Origin: Paenibacillus_I sp035510375
GTDB lineage: Bacteria; Bacillota; Bacilli; Paenibacillales; Paenibacillaceae
Strand: one strand, 5' to 3'
Assembly: GCF_035510375.1 (NCBI RefSeq)
Contig: NZ_DATKHG010000035.1
DNA length: 64,000 nucleotides
The position numbers and the translations under genes are program-made. Below, piece after piece: positions 49,811 through 58,389 of this stretch. Position 1 is the stretch's first letter. Every line of letters begins with the position of its first letter. A model generated the notes under the pieces. It worked only from the letters and a program-made list of their open reading frames with translations, was not told the DNA's origin and did no database searches.

Positions 49811-50746
49811 ATGAAAATCCGGCTGGTGAACAACGGCGTATTTACGGTGGAGGAAGACATTCAGGCCGCGCTCGTACCGCCGATCGAAGGGTTCTATTGG
49901 ATCGACGCGGACGTGGAGGATCTGGCCGTGCTGCAGCCGCTTTTCGGGCTGCATGAGCTGGCGGTAGAGGACAGCATGACGGAAGAGGAGCAGCGTCCCA
50001 AAATCGAAGTGCACGACGGCCATTATTTTATCGTCATCAACAGCATCCGGTTCGACGACGAGGAAATTTTTCTGCGCGCGTTGAACATTTTTCTCGGACG
50101 CCACTATATCATTACCGTGACCAAGCAGAAAATCAACGAGCTGCGCGCGGTCAAGCCGCTGCTTCTGGAGCAAGAAGTCAACCGGCCCGACCGGTTTCTT
50201 TATCATATCGTCGACCTCGTCGTCGACAATTATTTCGTCGTTGGCGACCGGATTGACGCCCGCATCGAGAAGCTTGAGGAGGACATCCTCATGCACACGA
50301 AGAAATCGCACCTGGAAGAAATTATTGGCTTGCGAAGCGAGATTCTGTGGCTGAAAAAGGTGCTCGGTCCGCAGAAGGAGGTCATCGCCGCCCTCAACAA
50401 GCGCGACCTGAAGCTGATCGACGACCAGCTGCAGAAATATTTCCACGACATTTACGAGAACGCCGTGAAAATCGCCGAGGCGTTCGAGACCTACCGTGAC
50501 CTGATGGGCAACTTGCGCGAGGCGTACCAATCGAGCCTGGCGGGGCGCGCGAACGAAATCATGCGCGTATTCACCGCGCTGACCACCATTTTCATGCCGC
50601 TGACTTTCCTGACCGGCATATACGGCATGAACTTCGACTACATTCCCGGCCTTCGTACGCCCGGCGGCTCCATCATCCTGCTGGGGTTCATGCTGGTGCT
50701 CGGCTTCGGCATGTACTACTTTTTCCGCAAGAAGGATTGGCTGTAG
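49811..50746 (+). CDS. corA: CorA-type magnesium/cobalt transporter
   Basis: A 311-residue CorA channel. A large acidic cytoplasmic funnel (1-245) is followed by two C-terminal membrane helices with the selectivity motif YGMN at the end of the first (TGIYGMNFDYIPG) and a short positive tail (FRKKDWL). GAGGAG precedes the ATG. It is monocistronic with a strong terminator. Confidence 0.95.
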   Translation: MKIRLVNNGVFTVEEDIQAALVPPIEGFYWIDADVEDLAVLQPLFGLHELAVEDSMTEEEQRPKIEVHDGHYFIVINSIRFDDEEIFLRALNIFLGRHYIITVTKQKINELRAVKPLLLEQEVNRPDRFLYHIVDLVVDNYFVVGDRIDARIEKLEEDILMHTKKSHLEEIIGLRSEILWLKKVLGPQKEVIAALNKRDLKLIDDQLQKYFHDIYENAVKIAEAFETYRDLMGNLREAYQSSLAGRANEIMRVFTALTTIFMPLTFLTGIYGMNFDYIPGLRTPGGSIILLGFMLVLGFGMYYFFRKKDWL

Positions 50747-50757
50747 TCTGCTGCTGG

Positions 50758-50797
50758 AAAGCCGGTCCGGCGCCTAATGGCGCCGGGCCGGCTTTTT
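50758..50797 (+). terminator. Terminator of corA
   Basis: GCCGG-CCGGCGCC / GGCGCCGG-CCGGC with a TAAT loop and T5 tail, 15 bases after the stop. Confidence 0.9.
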
Positions 50798-50875
50798 GCG
50801 TTGCGGAACGGTTAAGACGATAAGCGCACGCCGCGGGTTTCGTGTGCCGCTCGGTTCGCCCGTTGCTGCCGCCCG

Positions 50876-51124
50876 TTAGCGGCACGCGATGCCGCTAACG
50901 GGAGTATTATCCGCCATTTGGACGCGTTAGCGGCACGCGGTGCCGCTAACCCGCCGCCCGCACCGGTTTCGCCCGTTACTGTCGTCCGTTAACGGCACGC
51001 GGTGCCGCTAACGGGGCGATTTTCCGACATTTGGGCTGGCTAGCGGCATTTCGTGCCGCTAACCCACCGCCCGCCGCGGTTTCACGCGTTGCTGCCGCCC
51101 GTTAGCGGCACGCGATGCCGCTAA
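50876..51124. repeat. Mosaic palindrome array 2 (five 23-base units)
   Basis: Units at 50876-50898, 50927-50949, 50989-51011, 51040-51062 and 51102-51124, each TTAGCGGCA-N5-TGCCGCTAA (units 3 and 4 with one changed base). Starts are 51, 62, 51 and 62 bases apart. Like-length spacers resemble each other (the two 39-base ones share CCCGC, GGTTTC, CCG end). The array lies between the convergent corA and MFS genes; degenerate copies may extend to about 50825 on the left and 51165 on the right. Confidence 0.92.
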
Positions 51125-51166
51125 CGGACGGCCCGCGCCAGTTCGCGCGTTTCCGCCGCGAGTTTG

Positions 51167-52447
51167 TCACACCGGCACGCCCGGTTCGTGCGCAAGCGCT
51201 TCGCGCCGCCCCTGCGCGAGATCGACGCGCGTGAGCAGCCAAATGCCGATGACGAAAAAAGCGATCAGCGATACGATCGCCAGCCGGCTTGAGCCCGTAA
51301 TCGTCCCCGTCACCGCAAATACGAACGGTCCCGCAATCGACGCGAACTTGCTCGACAGGCTCAAGAAGCCGAAAAACTCGCCCGACCGCGACGGCGGAAC
51401 GAGATTCGCATAGATCGAGCGCGCTGTCGCCTGACTGCCGCCCTGCACGAGTCCGACCATAATCGCGAGCGCATAGAAATGCGCGGCCGTCGACATAAAA
51501 TAACCGAGCACGACGATCAAGACGTATACGGCCAGCGAGACGTACAGCGCGCGCTTCGCCCCCGCCTTGACGGCAAACCGGCCGAACAGAAGCGTGCTGG
51601 GGAACCCTACGAACTGCGTGATCAGCAGCGCGATAATCAAATGGCTCATCTCGATCCCGATGCCGCTGCCGTACACGGTCGCCATCAGAATGATCGTATT
51701 GATGCCGTCATTGAAAAACCAGTACGCAAGCATGTATTTCATTAATTGCGGATAACGGCGGATATTGCGGAACGTTCGGGCGACATTGCCGAATCCGGTG
51801 CGGACAACCGCGCCGAGCTTCATTCCCCGGTTGCGCGGCCGGTCCTTGACGCTCCGGAACAAGGGAATCGAGAACAGCAGCCACCATATGCCGACAGTCA
51901 CGAACACCAGCTGCGTGGCCGTCGTCTGGTCCGGGAAACCGAGCATCTCCCAGCCCTGGATCATGACGACGTTGACCGCGAGCAGCAGCCCGCCGCCGAT
52001 ATAGCCCATGGCATAGCCCTGCGCGCTGACCTTGTCCCGGTTCTCCAGCGGCACCAGATCCGTAAGCAGCGCATCGTAAAACGTATTGCCCCCGGCATAG
52101 CCGACCGTGCCGATGATGACGAGCACCGAGGCCAGCAGCCAATCGCCCTCACCGATGAGCGCCGAAGCAACGCTGGCCAAGGCGCCAACCAGCATAAACA
52201 CGCCGAGAAACCGCACCTTCGAGCCCCGATAGTCGGCAATGGCGCCGAGCACGGGAGACAGCAGCGCCACGAGCAGCGTGGCGACCGTCTGCGTGAAGCC
52301 CCAATAATTTTCAGCCGTATTGTCCGCCAAACCCTTGCCCGCGACCGATTCGTAAAATACCGGCATGACCGCCGCCAGCATCGTCGTCACAAACGCGGAA
52401 TTGGCCCAGTCGTACATGATCCAGGCCCGTATCGTTTTTCGCTCCAT
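51167..52447 (-). CDS. MFS transporter, UMF1/Atg22-like
   Basis: A 426-residue permease with about 12 helices. The N-terminal WIMYDWANSAFVTTML motif is typical of the UMF1 (vacuole effluxer Atg22-like) family, with the MFS loop ADYRGSKVR and YAMGYIGGG. Substrate is unknown; related proteins may export amino acids. ATG 52447 has GGAGGAGG upstream. It is divergent from a LysR regulator that may control it. Confidence 0.85.
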   Translation of the reverse strand: MERKTIRAWIMYDWANSAFVTTMLAAVMPVFYESVAGKGLADNTAENYWGFTQTVATLLVALLSPVLGAIADYRGSKVRFLGVFMLVGALASVASALIGEGDWLLASVLVIIGTVGYAGGNTFYDALLTDLVPLENRDKVSAQGYAMGYIGGGLLLAVNVVMIQGWEMLGFPDQTTATQLVFVTVGIWWLLFSIPLFRSVKDRPRNRGMKLGAVVRTGFGNVARTFRNIRRYPQLMKYMLAYWFFNDGINTIILMATVYGSGIGIEMSHLIIALLITQFVGFPSTLLFGRFAVKAGAKRALYVSLAVYVLIVVLGYFMSTAAHFYALAIMVGLVQGGSQATARSIYANLVPPSRSGEFFGFLSLSSKFASIAGPFVFAVTGTITGSSRLAIVSLIAFFVIGIWLLTRVDLAQGRREALAHEPGVPV

Positions 52448-52627
52448 TCGGTCCCTCCTCCATCGATCTCTTGCCAAGCGAAAACATTCGACATCCCTCG
52501 CGCCAATCCTGCCGCATCCGCGCACAGGCGGCGGCCAAATTGCCGCGGGCAGGCGGATAGCCTATAATAATACATATATGCCGTTAGGGCGCAACCATGA
52601 GGCGAGCGGCCAGGGGAGTGATTGACG

Positions 52628-53530
52628 TTGAACATCAGCCAGCTTGAAACGCTACTGACCATCTCCAAGACGATGAGCTTCCGCAAAGCCGGCGAGCTCC
52701 TCAACCTGACTCAGCCTGCCGTATCCGCGCAGATCAAAAGCCTGGAAGACGAGTTCAAGACGGTGCTGATCGACCGGAATCAGCCTGTGACGCTGACCGA
52801 CCGCGGCCAGGTGTTTCTGGAGCACGCCGAGCGCATATTGGCGATCGTCGAGGAGCTCAAGCAGAAGCTGTCCGACTTGAACGAAACGCCGCAGGGCCAT
52901 ATCGTCCTCGGCACGACCTCGTCCTTTGCCATTCAAATCCTGCCGCGTGTTCTCTCATACTTCCAGAACCTGTTCCCGTTGATCAAGACGACAATCCATT
53001 CGATGCCTTCTTCACAGGTCATGGCCAGCGTGGAGAACGGCTCGATCGATATCGGCATCACCTATCTGTCCGAGCGCAATCCGAACCTGTTGACCTCGGT
53101 GCTTTATTACGATACGTTCGAGCTGATCGTATCCCCCGACCATCCGCTCGGCGGTTCAAAGCATACGACCGTGGATAAGCTAAAGGACATTCCGTTTATC
53201 ATGCTTTCCCCGGATACGCTGGCAAGAAGGTTCGTCGACCAGTTGTTCCGCAAGTACGGCATTGAGCCCAACATCGTGATGGAGCTGTCCAGCAGTGAAG
53301 AAGTCAAGCGGATGGTCGAGATCAACCTGGGCGCGGCGATCGTCTCCAAGCTGTCCATTGCGGGCGAGCTGAAGCGGGGGTCGCTGCGAATGATCAAGGT
53401 TCCGGAGCTCGAAACGACCCATCCGGTCGGCGTTATCTACAAATCGGGAAGATATTTGAATTCTGCGATGCAGCAGTTTCTCAGCGATTTGAAAGGCATG
53501 CCGGAGCATCAATTCGTCAGCAGCGAATAG
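52628..53530 (+). CDS. LysR-family transcription regulator
   Basis: A 300-residue regulator with N-terminal winged HTH (MNISQLETLLTISKTMSFRK; LNLTQPAVSAQIKSLEDEF) and a type 2 periplasmic-binding-like effector domain (about 90-295). The start is TTG 52628, nine bases after AGGGGAG; another TTG six bases earlier is too close. It may act on the divergent MFS gene. Inducer unknown. Confidence 0.9.
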   Translation: MNISQLETLLTISKTMSFRKAGELLNLTQPAVSAQIKSLEDEFKTVLIDRNQPVTLTDRGQVFLEHAERILAIVEELKQKLSDLNETPQGHIVLGTTSSFAIQILPRVLSYFQNLFPLIKTTIHSMPSSQVMASVENGSIDIGITYLSERNPNLLTSVLYYDTFELIVSPDHPLGGSKHTTVDKLKDIPFIMLSPDTLARRFVDQLFRKYGIEPNIVMELSSSEEVKRMVEINLGAAIVSKLSIAGELKRGSLRMIKVPELETTHPVGVIYKSGRYLNSAMQQFLSDLKGMPEHQFVSSE

Positions 53531-53570
53531 AGGCTTCGAGCTTGACTTACAAGAAGGAGGCGGCAGCCGT

Positions 53571-54380
53571 TTGAAATTCGACCTGCACACCCACCATTTG
53601 CGGTGCGGCCACGCGGAAGGCACGATCGAGGACTATATCCGATCGGCGATTGAAGCCGGCTTCACCGCTATCGGCATATCGGATCATTCCCCTTACTTCG
53701 CGCATGAACTGGACCGGCCCCAGCCGCGGATTGCGATGGCGCGAAGCGAGTTCGCCGGCTATGTGAACGAGATTTTAAGCCTGAAGGAAAAATATCGGGA
53801 CCGGATCGAGGTGCTGCTCGGCGTCGAATCCGATTTTTTTCCGGAGCATGCCCACGTTTACCGGACCGCATACGAGGCGTACCCTTTCGATTACATTATC
53901 GGTTCCGTGCATCAGGTGGGCGGCGTCAGCATTTTCAACCGCAATCGGTGGAAGGGGCTGTCGGAGGCAAAGCATGTCGAAGAGAAAAAGAGCTATTACC
54001 GGCTGATCGAGGAGTCGGCTCGAAGCGGGATTTTCCAGGTGCTCGGCCATATCGACGCGATGAAGGGCTATTATCCGGCCTTCTCCGATATCGCCGCGCA
54101 CGATGCGATCGACGACGCCCTGAAAGCGATTGCGGACAACCGCGTCGCAATCGAGATCAACACATCGGGCTCAACGAAAGACTGCGGCGGCTGGTACCCG
54201 GCCGACGCCATTCTGGAGCGCGCGCTTCATTTCGGCGTCGACGTCACGTTCGGCTCGGATGCGCATCACCCGGGGCGCGTCGGCGAGGATTGGGAGCTTG
54301 TCCGGCAGCGGCTGAAGGAAATCGGGTTCCGCCACTGGGTATTTTACCGGCAGAAACGTCCCGTCACGGTGCCGTTGTAA
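53571..54380 (+). CDS. hisJ: Histidinol-phosphatase, PHP type
   Basis: A 269-residue PHP-domain phosphatase (HisJ family, B. subtilis HisJ is 268) removing phosphate from histidinol phosphate. Metal-binding motifs: DLHTHHLRCGHA at the N-terminus, ISDHSPY, LGVESDFFPEH, GSVHQV, LGHIDAMK and FGSDAHHPGRVG. TTG 53571 has AAGGAGG nine bases upstream. Other his genes are not nearby. Confidence 0.9.
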   Translation: MKFDLHTHHLRCGHAEGTIEDYIRSAIEAGFTAIGISDHSPYFAHELDRPQPRIAMARSEFAGYVNEILSLKEKYRDRIEVLLGVESDFFPEHAHVYRTAYEAYPFDYIIGSVHQVGGVSIFNRNRWKGLSEAKHVEEKKSYYRLIEESARSGIFQVLGHIDAMKGYYPAFSDIAAHDAIDDALKAIADNRVAIEINTSGSTKDCGGWYPADAILERALHFGVDVTFGSDAHHPGRVGEDWELVRQRLKEIGFRHWVFYRQKRPVTVPL

Positions 54381-54382
54381 CC

Positions 54383-54522
54383 GCATGGGCCCCCATGCCA
54401 TATCCTAAAATAATCCCCAAAAAGTGAAGCGAAGCGGTGTAGCGAATTCCGATTACTTTTGGGGACCCCCTAAGGATATAAAATAAGTAAAAAAGTGGAC
54501 CCCGCCGCGAGCGGCTGGGTCC
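54383..54522. repeat. Cluster of three nested/adjacent palindromes
   Basis: GCATGG-GCCC-CCATGC (54383-54398) just after hisJ; a nested palindrome with outer ATATCCT/AGGATAT (54400-54406, 54473-54479) and inner TCCCCAAAA-type arms (54414-, 54455-54465); and GGACCC-GCCGC/GCGGC-GGGTCC (54497-54522). Fills most of the hisJ-CDF gap of 273 bases. Probably a terminator plus dispersed repeat. Confidence 0.75.
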
Positions 54523-54599
54523 CAATAAGGTATATAAAAAAGGGGGTCTTGCTTATTATAATAGCCTGCCAATGTGAAGGTGCCGTAACAGGACCATTT

Positions 54600-54616
54600 C
54601 ATTTGTGTAACAAATG
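54600..54616. promoter_or_regulatory. Palindrome before the CDF gene, candidate operator
   Basis: CATTTG-TGTAA-CAAATG between a TATTATAAT box (about 54553) and the gene start. A metal-responsive repressor site is possible; no regulator gene is adjacent. Confidence 0.35.
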
Positions 54617-54653
54617 TCCGATTGGGTGCGGCGCAACGGAAGGGGTGTGAACC

Positions 54654-55592
54654 GTGTACGACTATCATCATCTCGGCCACGTCAAGGAACAGACCGCTTC
54701 AAAACGGACGTTATGGATTGCGCTTTGGCTTACGCTGTTTTTCACCTTGGTCGAAATCGTGGGCGGGCTTGCGAGCAATTCGCTCGCGCTTCTGTCCGAC
54801 TCGGCCCACATGATTTCCGACGTTATCGCGCTCGGCCTCAGCATGACGGCCATCTATTTGGCGTCGCGTGAGCCCGACGCCCGTTTCACTTTCGGCTACC
54901 TGCGCTTTGAGATCATCGCCTCGTTCCTCAACGGGCTGACGCTGGCGGTCATCGCCACCGGTATTTTCATCGAAGGCGTCCGGCGGTTCGTCAATCCGGA
55001 GCCGGTCAATTTTCAGCTGATGCTGATCATCTCCTCCATCGGCCTGGCCGTCAACATCGTGCTTACCGTCGTGCTCAGCCGAAGCATGAAGGAAGAAAAG
55101 AACCTGAACATCCAGAGCGCCTTGTGGCATTTCATCGGTGACCTCATCAGCTCGATCGGCGTCATCGTCTCGGCGCTGCTCATATTCTTGACCGGCTGGC
55201 CGGCCTTCGACCCGCTCGTCAGTCTCATCATCGGCGGCATCATTTTCACCGGCGGCGCCAAAATCATCCGGCAATCCTATCTTATTCTTATGGAATCGGT
55301 GCCCGAGAAGTTCGACCTCGACGCCATCCGCGCGGACCTTCTGGCGCTCGAAGGCGTCGAGGATGTGCACGAAATGCACCTGTGGGCCGTATCGACCGAT
55401 CATTATTCGCTAACCGCCCACGTGTTTGTCAACGAAAATATCCAGCCTTACTGCGTCATTCTCGCCATTGATGAAACGCTGCGGAACAAGTACAACATTA
55501 AACACTCCACCATCCAGACCGAACACGCCGTCATTCATCCGCATGGAGAATACGGACGGCAGTTCCTGAAAGAAAAGGAACTGCACGGCTGA
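54654..55592 (+). CDS. Cation diffusion facilitator, CzcD-like
   Basis: A 312-residue CDF exporter with six helices and a C-terminal cytoplasmic domain. Zinc-site residues are in LLSDSAHMISD (helix 2) and SALWHFIGDLISS (helix 5, HxxxD). Family members export Zn, Co or Cd against protons. Starts at GTG 54654 with AAGGGG upstream. The metal is not certain, though the HxxxD site suits zinc. Confidence 0.92.
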   Translation: MYDYHHLGHVKEQTASKRTLWIALWLTLFFTLVEIVGGLASNSLALLSDSAHMISDVIALGLSMTAIYLASREPDARFTFGYLRFEIIASFLNGLTLAVIATGIFIEGVRRFVNPEPVNFQLMLIISSIGLAVNIVLTVVLSRSMKEEKNLNIQSALWHFIGDLISSIGVIVSALLIFLTGWPAFDPLVSLIIGGIIFTGGAKIIRQSYLILMESVPEKFDLDAIRADLLALEGVEDVHEMHLWAVSTDHYSLTAHVFVNENIQPYCVILAIDETLRNKYNIKHSTIQTEHAVIHPHGEYGRQFLKEKELHG

Positions 55593-55675
55593 CGTACGGC
55601 ATGTATGCCGGTCATCCGCGTTCGATATCCTTAGTATGTCACATTTTCAGCCGAGACGCATCTTTAAGCCCCCGC

Positions 55676-56077
55676 TCAGTCGGCCATCATCGCGTCAAGC
55701 GAGTATTCGCCGGCGCCGGAGAGCGCGAGGCCGACTGCGACGACCATCAGCACCAGATTATATTCATAGCCGTTCTGTGTCACCCACAGGCCGTTGGCTC
55801 CGTGAACCTTAACGATCGCGACCAGCATGCTGACCGCGATCAGCGCCGCGCCTAACGGCAGCAGCAGCCCCAGGCCGAACAGCAGCCCGCCGATTACCTC
55901 GGCCAAACCGGCTGCCAGCGCCGCCGCCACGCCGGGCTTCATGCCGATCGAATCGAACCAGCCTCCCGTGCCTTTCAAGCCGTAGCCTCCGAACCAGCCG
56001 AACAGCTTTTGCGCGCCGTGACCGATAAACAGCAAACCGACAATGACCCGAATAATCAGAATCCCCATATCTTCCAT
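55676..56077 (-). CDS. DoxX-family membrane protein (CatD-like)
   Basis: A 133-residue four-helix protein (RVIVGLLFIGHGAQKLFGWFGG; AGLAEVIGGLL). ATG 56077 follows GGAGAAAG. In B. subtilis a DoxX protein (CatD) is co-transcribed with catechol dioxygenase and repressed by YodB and CatR. Here a YodB/CatR-like gene is divergent, with a shared 9-base word in both promoter regions, so quinone or thiol stress control is likely. Confidence 0.85.
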   Translation of the reverse strand: MEDMGILIIRVIVGLLFIGHGAQKLFGWFGGYGLKGTGGWFDSIGMKPGVAAALAAGLAEVIGGLLFGLGLLLPLGAALIAVSMLVAIVKVHGANGLWVTQNGYEYNLVLMVVAVGLALSGAGEYSLDAMMAD

Positions 56078-56133
56078 CTCTTTCTCCCTCTCCTTACGGA
56101 TGAATGTTTTTTCTGTAGACCAATAATATAATA

Positions 56134-56239
56134 AGTTACTTACTTTAGTCAAGTATATGATTATTTTTTTGTCTTCAGCCGTATTTGTCGTTTTTTTTCT
56201 TACTTTTTGCAGCCCTGCGTGATACAATATAGTTACTTA
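56134..56239. promoter_or_regulatory. Direct repeat in the doxX-hxlR intergenic region
   Basis: AGTTACTTA occurs at 56134-56142 (doxX side) and 56231-56239 (regulator side). Each lies close to the expected start region of the gene it faces, so it may be the half-site of the divergent regulator. No search was run. Confidence 0.45.
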
Positions 56240-56256
56240 AAGTGGGGTGATAACCG

Positions 56257-56565
56257 GTGGACTACTCAAAAATGTGCCCAAAATACGAATCCGCTGCTGA
56301 ATTGCTCGGCAAAAAATGGACGGGACTTATTATCCGGGTGCTGCTTGGAGGACCGAAAAGGTTCAAGGAGATCAAGGAGCAAATTCCGGAGATGAGCGAT
56401 AAAATGCTGACCGACCGCATGAAGGAGCTTGAGGTTCTTGATGTTGTAAAGCGCAACGTCTACCCGGAAATGCCGGTGCGGATCGAATACGAATTGACGA
56501 AAAAGGGACTCGGGCTCGAGCCCGTGATCGAATCCATCCAGCAATGGGGCGAAGAGTGGATGTAA
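56257..56565 (+). CDS. HxlR/DUF24-family regulator, CatR/YodB-like
   Basis: A 102-residue winged-helix regulator. The N-terminal KMCPKYESAAELLGKKW and the GPKRFKEIKEQIP segment are very close to B. subtilis YodB. Cys7 matches the redox-sensing cysteine of that group; the C-terminal cysteines of YodB are absent, so it resembles the one-cysteine CatR type. GTG start after GTGGGG. Expected to repress itself and the divergent doxX under non-stress conditions. Confidence 0.88.
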   Translation: MDYSKMCPKYESAAELLGKKWTGLIIRVLLGGPKRFKEIKEQIPEMSDKMLTDRMKELEVLDVVKRNVYPEMPVRIEYELTKKGLGLEPVIESIQQWGEEWM

Positions 56566-56661
56566 CCCGTCCGCGCCGCCCTTCGAAAATAAGACTGCGC
56601 CGGCGCCGAAAGCGCCCGCGCAGTCTTTTTGCTTTCCCGCCGGGATGTTCACCATTCGCCA

Positions 56662-58332
56662 TCACTCGAACGCGACCGCCGCCATGCACTGCTCCAGGAA
56701 GCTTGCGTATACGCGGCGCGTCCTTTCCTGCCCCCACTGCAGCTTGGCTGCCATTTGCTCGCCTACGAGCTCAAGACGCGCCGCCGCCGTGTTCCGGTCG
56801 AACAGCAGCATCCCCGTTCTGCGGATGAAAAAATCGTCCGGACCGGTGCACATTTCATCCGTCATGCCATAATCGGCCTCCGCCAGCAGCAGCGCCATGC
56901 CAAGATCGGGCTGGATGCCGGCATGCTCGGACGGACGTTCCCGAACACGAGCCAGCACTTCCCCGGCGTTCACTCCATACCGATAAACCAGTTCCTTCAC
57001 TCGCTCCCTTCCCGCCCATTGACCGATATCCGAACCGCACAAGCCCTCGATAAAGGACGGTATCGCTTCGGCCGAGCCGAATTCGCCGCCGGTCAGCACG
57101 ATTTTGTCGGTATGACATCGTTTGGCGATCTTTCCATACTCCCGGCTCAGTTGAGCGGCAACCAGATCCACGACGCGCTCCGCCATTTTCCGGTAACCGG
57201 TCAGCTTGCCGCCCGCGATCGTAACAAGACCCGAGGGAGACACAAATATTTCGTCCTTGCGCGACAGCTCCGACGGTGACTTGCCCTCCTCGTGTATCAA
57301 CGGCCGCAGGCCGGCCCAGCTCGACGCGATGTCTTTTTCCTTCAGTTGCGAATCCGGGAACATATGGTTCACGGCGTTCAGCAGGTAAGCTGCGTCGTCC
57401 GCCGTGACCGCCGGCTTCTCGAGATTCCCGTCGTAATTCGTATCCGTGGTGCCGATATAGGTGGAGCGTCCGCGCGGGATCGCAAAAATCATGCGTCCGT
57501 CCGGCACGTCGAAGTAGACGGATTGCTTGAGCGGCAGCCTTTCATAGGGAACGACAAGATGAACGCCTTTCGTCAGATGCAGACGCTTGCCCGATAACGA
57601 TTTATCCATACTGCGAAGCCGATCCGCCCAGGGACCGGCCGCGTTCACGACTTTCGCCGCCGTGATCCGGTAGGAGCCTCCGCCGATGAGATCGGCGACG
57701 TCGGCCCCGGCCAGCTTGCCGCCCTCATAAATCAGCTCGGCCGCTTCGGCGTAGTTGACGCACAGGGCGCCAAGCCGGCTCGCCGTTTTCATCACCTCGA
57801 TCGTCAGGCGCGCATCGTCGGTCCGGTATTCGACGTAGAGGCCGCCGCCCTTCAAAATATCGCGCCGCAGCAGCGGTTCGGCTTGCCCGGTCTCCTCCTT
57901 GTCCAGCATGACGCGCCGTTCCTTCCGGCTGACGCCGGCCAGTCTGTCGTACATCCACAGCCCGACGGAGGTCGCCCATTTGCCGTAAGTTCCTTGCTCG
58001 ACCAGCGGCAGCAGCATTTTCTCCGGGATGACGAGGTGGGGGGCGTTCCGGTATAAAATCGCGCGCTCGCGGCCGACCTCCCGAACCAGCTTGATTTCGC
58101 CCTGCTTCAAGTATCGGAGACCGCCGTGGATCAGCTTCGTCGAGCGGCTGCTCGTGCCCGCGGCGAAATCCTGCTTTTCCACCAGACCGACACGCAGCCC
58201 GCGCGATGCCGCGTCCAGCGCGATACCGGCGCCGGTAATGCCGCCGCCGATGACCAGCAAATCGAGCTGCGCTTTCGCCATACTCTCCAGCCTGGACGTT
58301 CGTTCCGTTGCGGAAAACGGTATAGATTGCAT
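56662..58332 (-). CDS. glpD: Glycerol-3-phosphate dehydrogenase, FAD-dependent
   Basis: A 556-residue membrane-associated flavoprotein oxidising glycerol 3-phosphate to dihydroxyacetone phosphate with electrons passing to menaquinone. FAD motif DLLVIGGGITGAGIALDAA (about 24-42), TSSRSTKLIHGGLRYL, and C-terminal DAO_C domain. ATG 58332 follows TTAGGAGAG. It lies 57 bases after glpK and is likely co-transcribed. Confidence 0.95.
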   Translation of the reverse strand: MQSIPFSATERTSRLESMAKAQLDLLVIGGGITGAGIALDAASRGLRVGLVEKQDFAAGTSSRSTKLIHGGLRYLKQGEIKLVREVGRERAILYRNAPHLVIPEKMLLPLVEQGTYGKWATSVGLWMYDRLAGVSRKERRVMLDKEETGQAEPLLRRDILKGGGLYVEYRTDDARLTIEVMKTASRLGALCVNYAEAAELIYEGGKLAGADVADLIGGGSYRITAAKVVNAAGPWADRLRSMDKSLSGKRLHLTKGVHLVVPYERLPLKQSVYFDVPDGRMIFAIPRGRSTYIGTTDTNYDGNLEKPAVTADDAAYLLNAVNHMFPDSQLKEKDIASSWAGLRPLIHEEGKSPSELSRKDEIFVSPSGLVTIAGGKLTGYRKMAERVVDLVAAQLSREYGKIAKRCHTDKIVLTGGEFGSAEAIPSFIEGLCGSDIGQWAGRERVKELVYRYGVNAGEVLARVRERPSEHAGIQPDLGMALLLAEADYGMTDEMCTGPDDFFIRRTGMLLFDRNTAAARLELVGEQMAAKLQWGQERTRRVYASFLEQCMAAVAFE

Positions 58333-58389
58333 ACGGCTCTCTCTCCTAATCGTAAAAGCGTCTGTCGGCAAGTTGCGGCGCGGCGGGTA

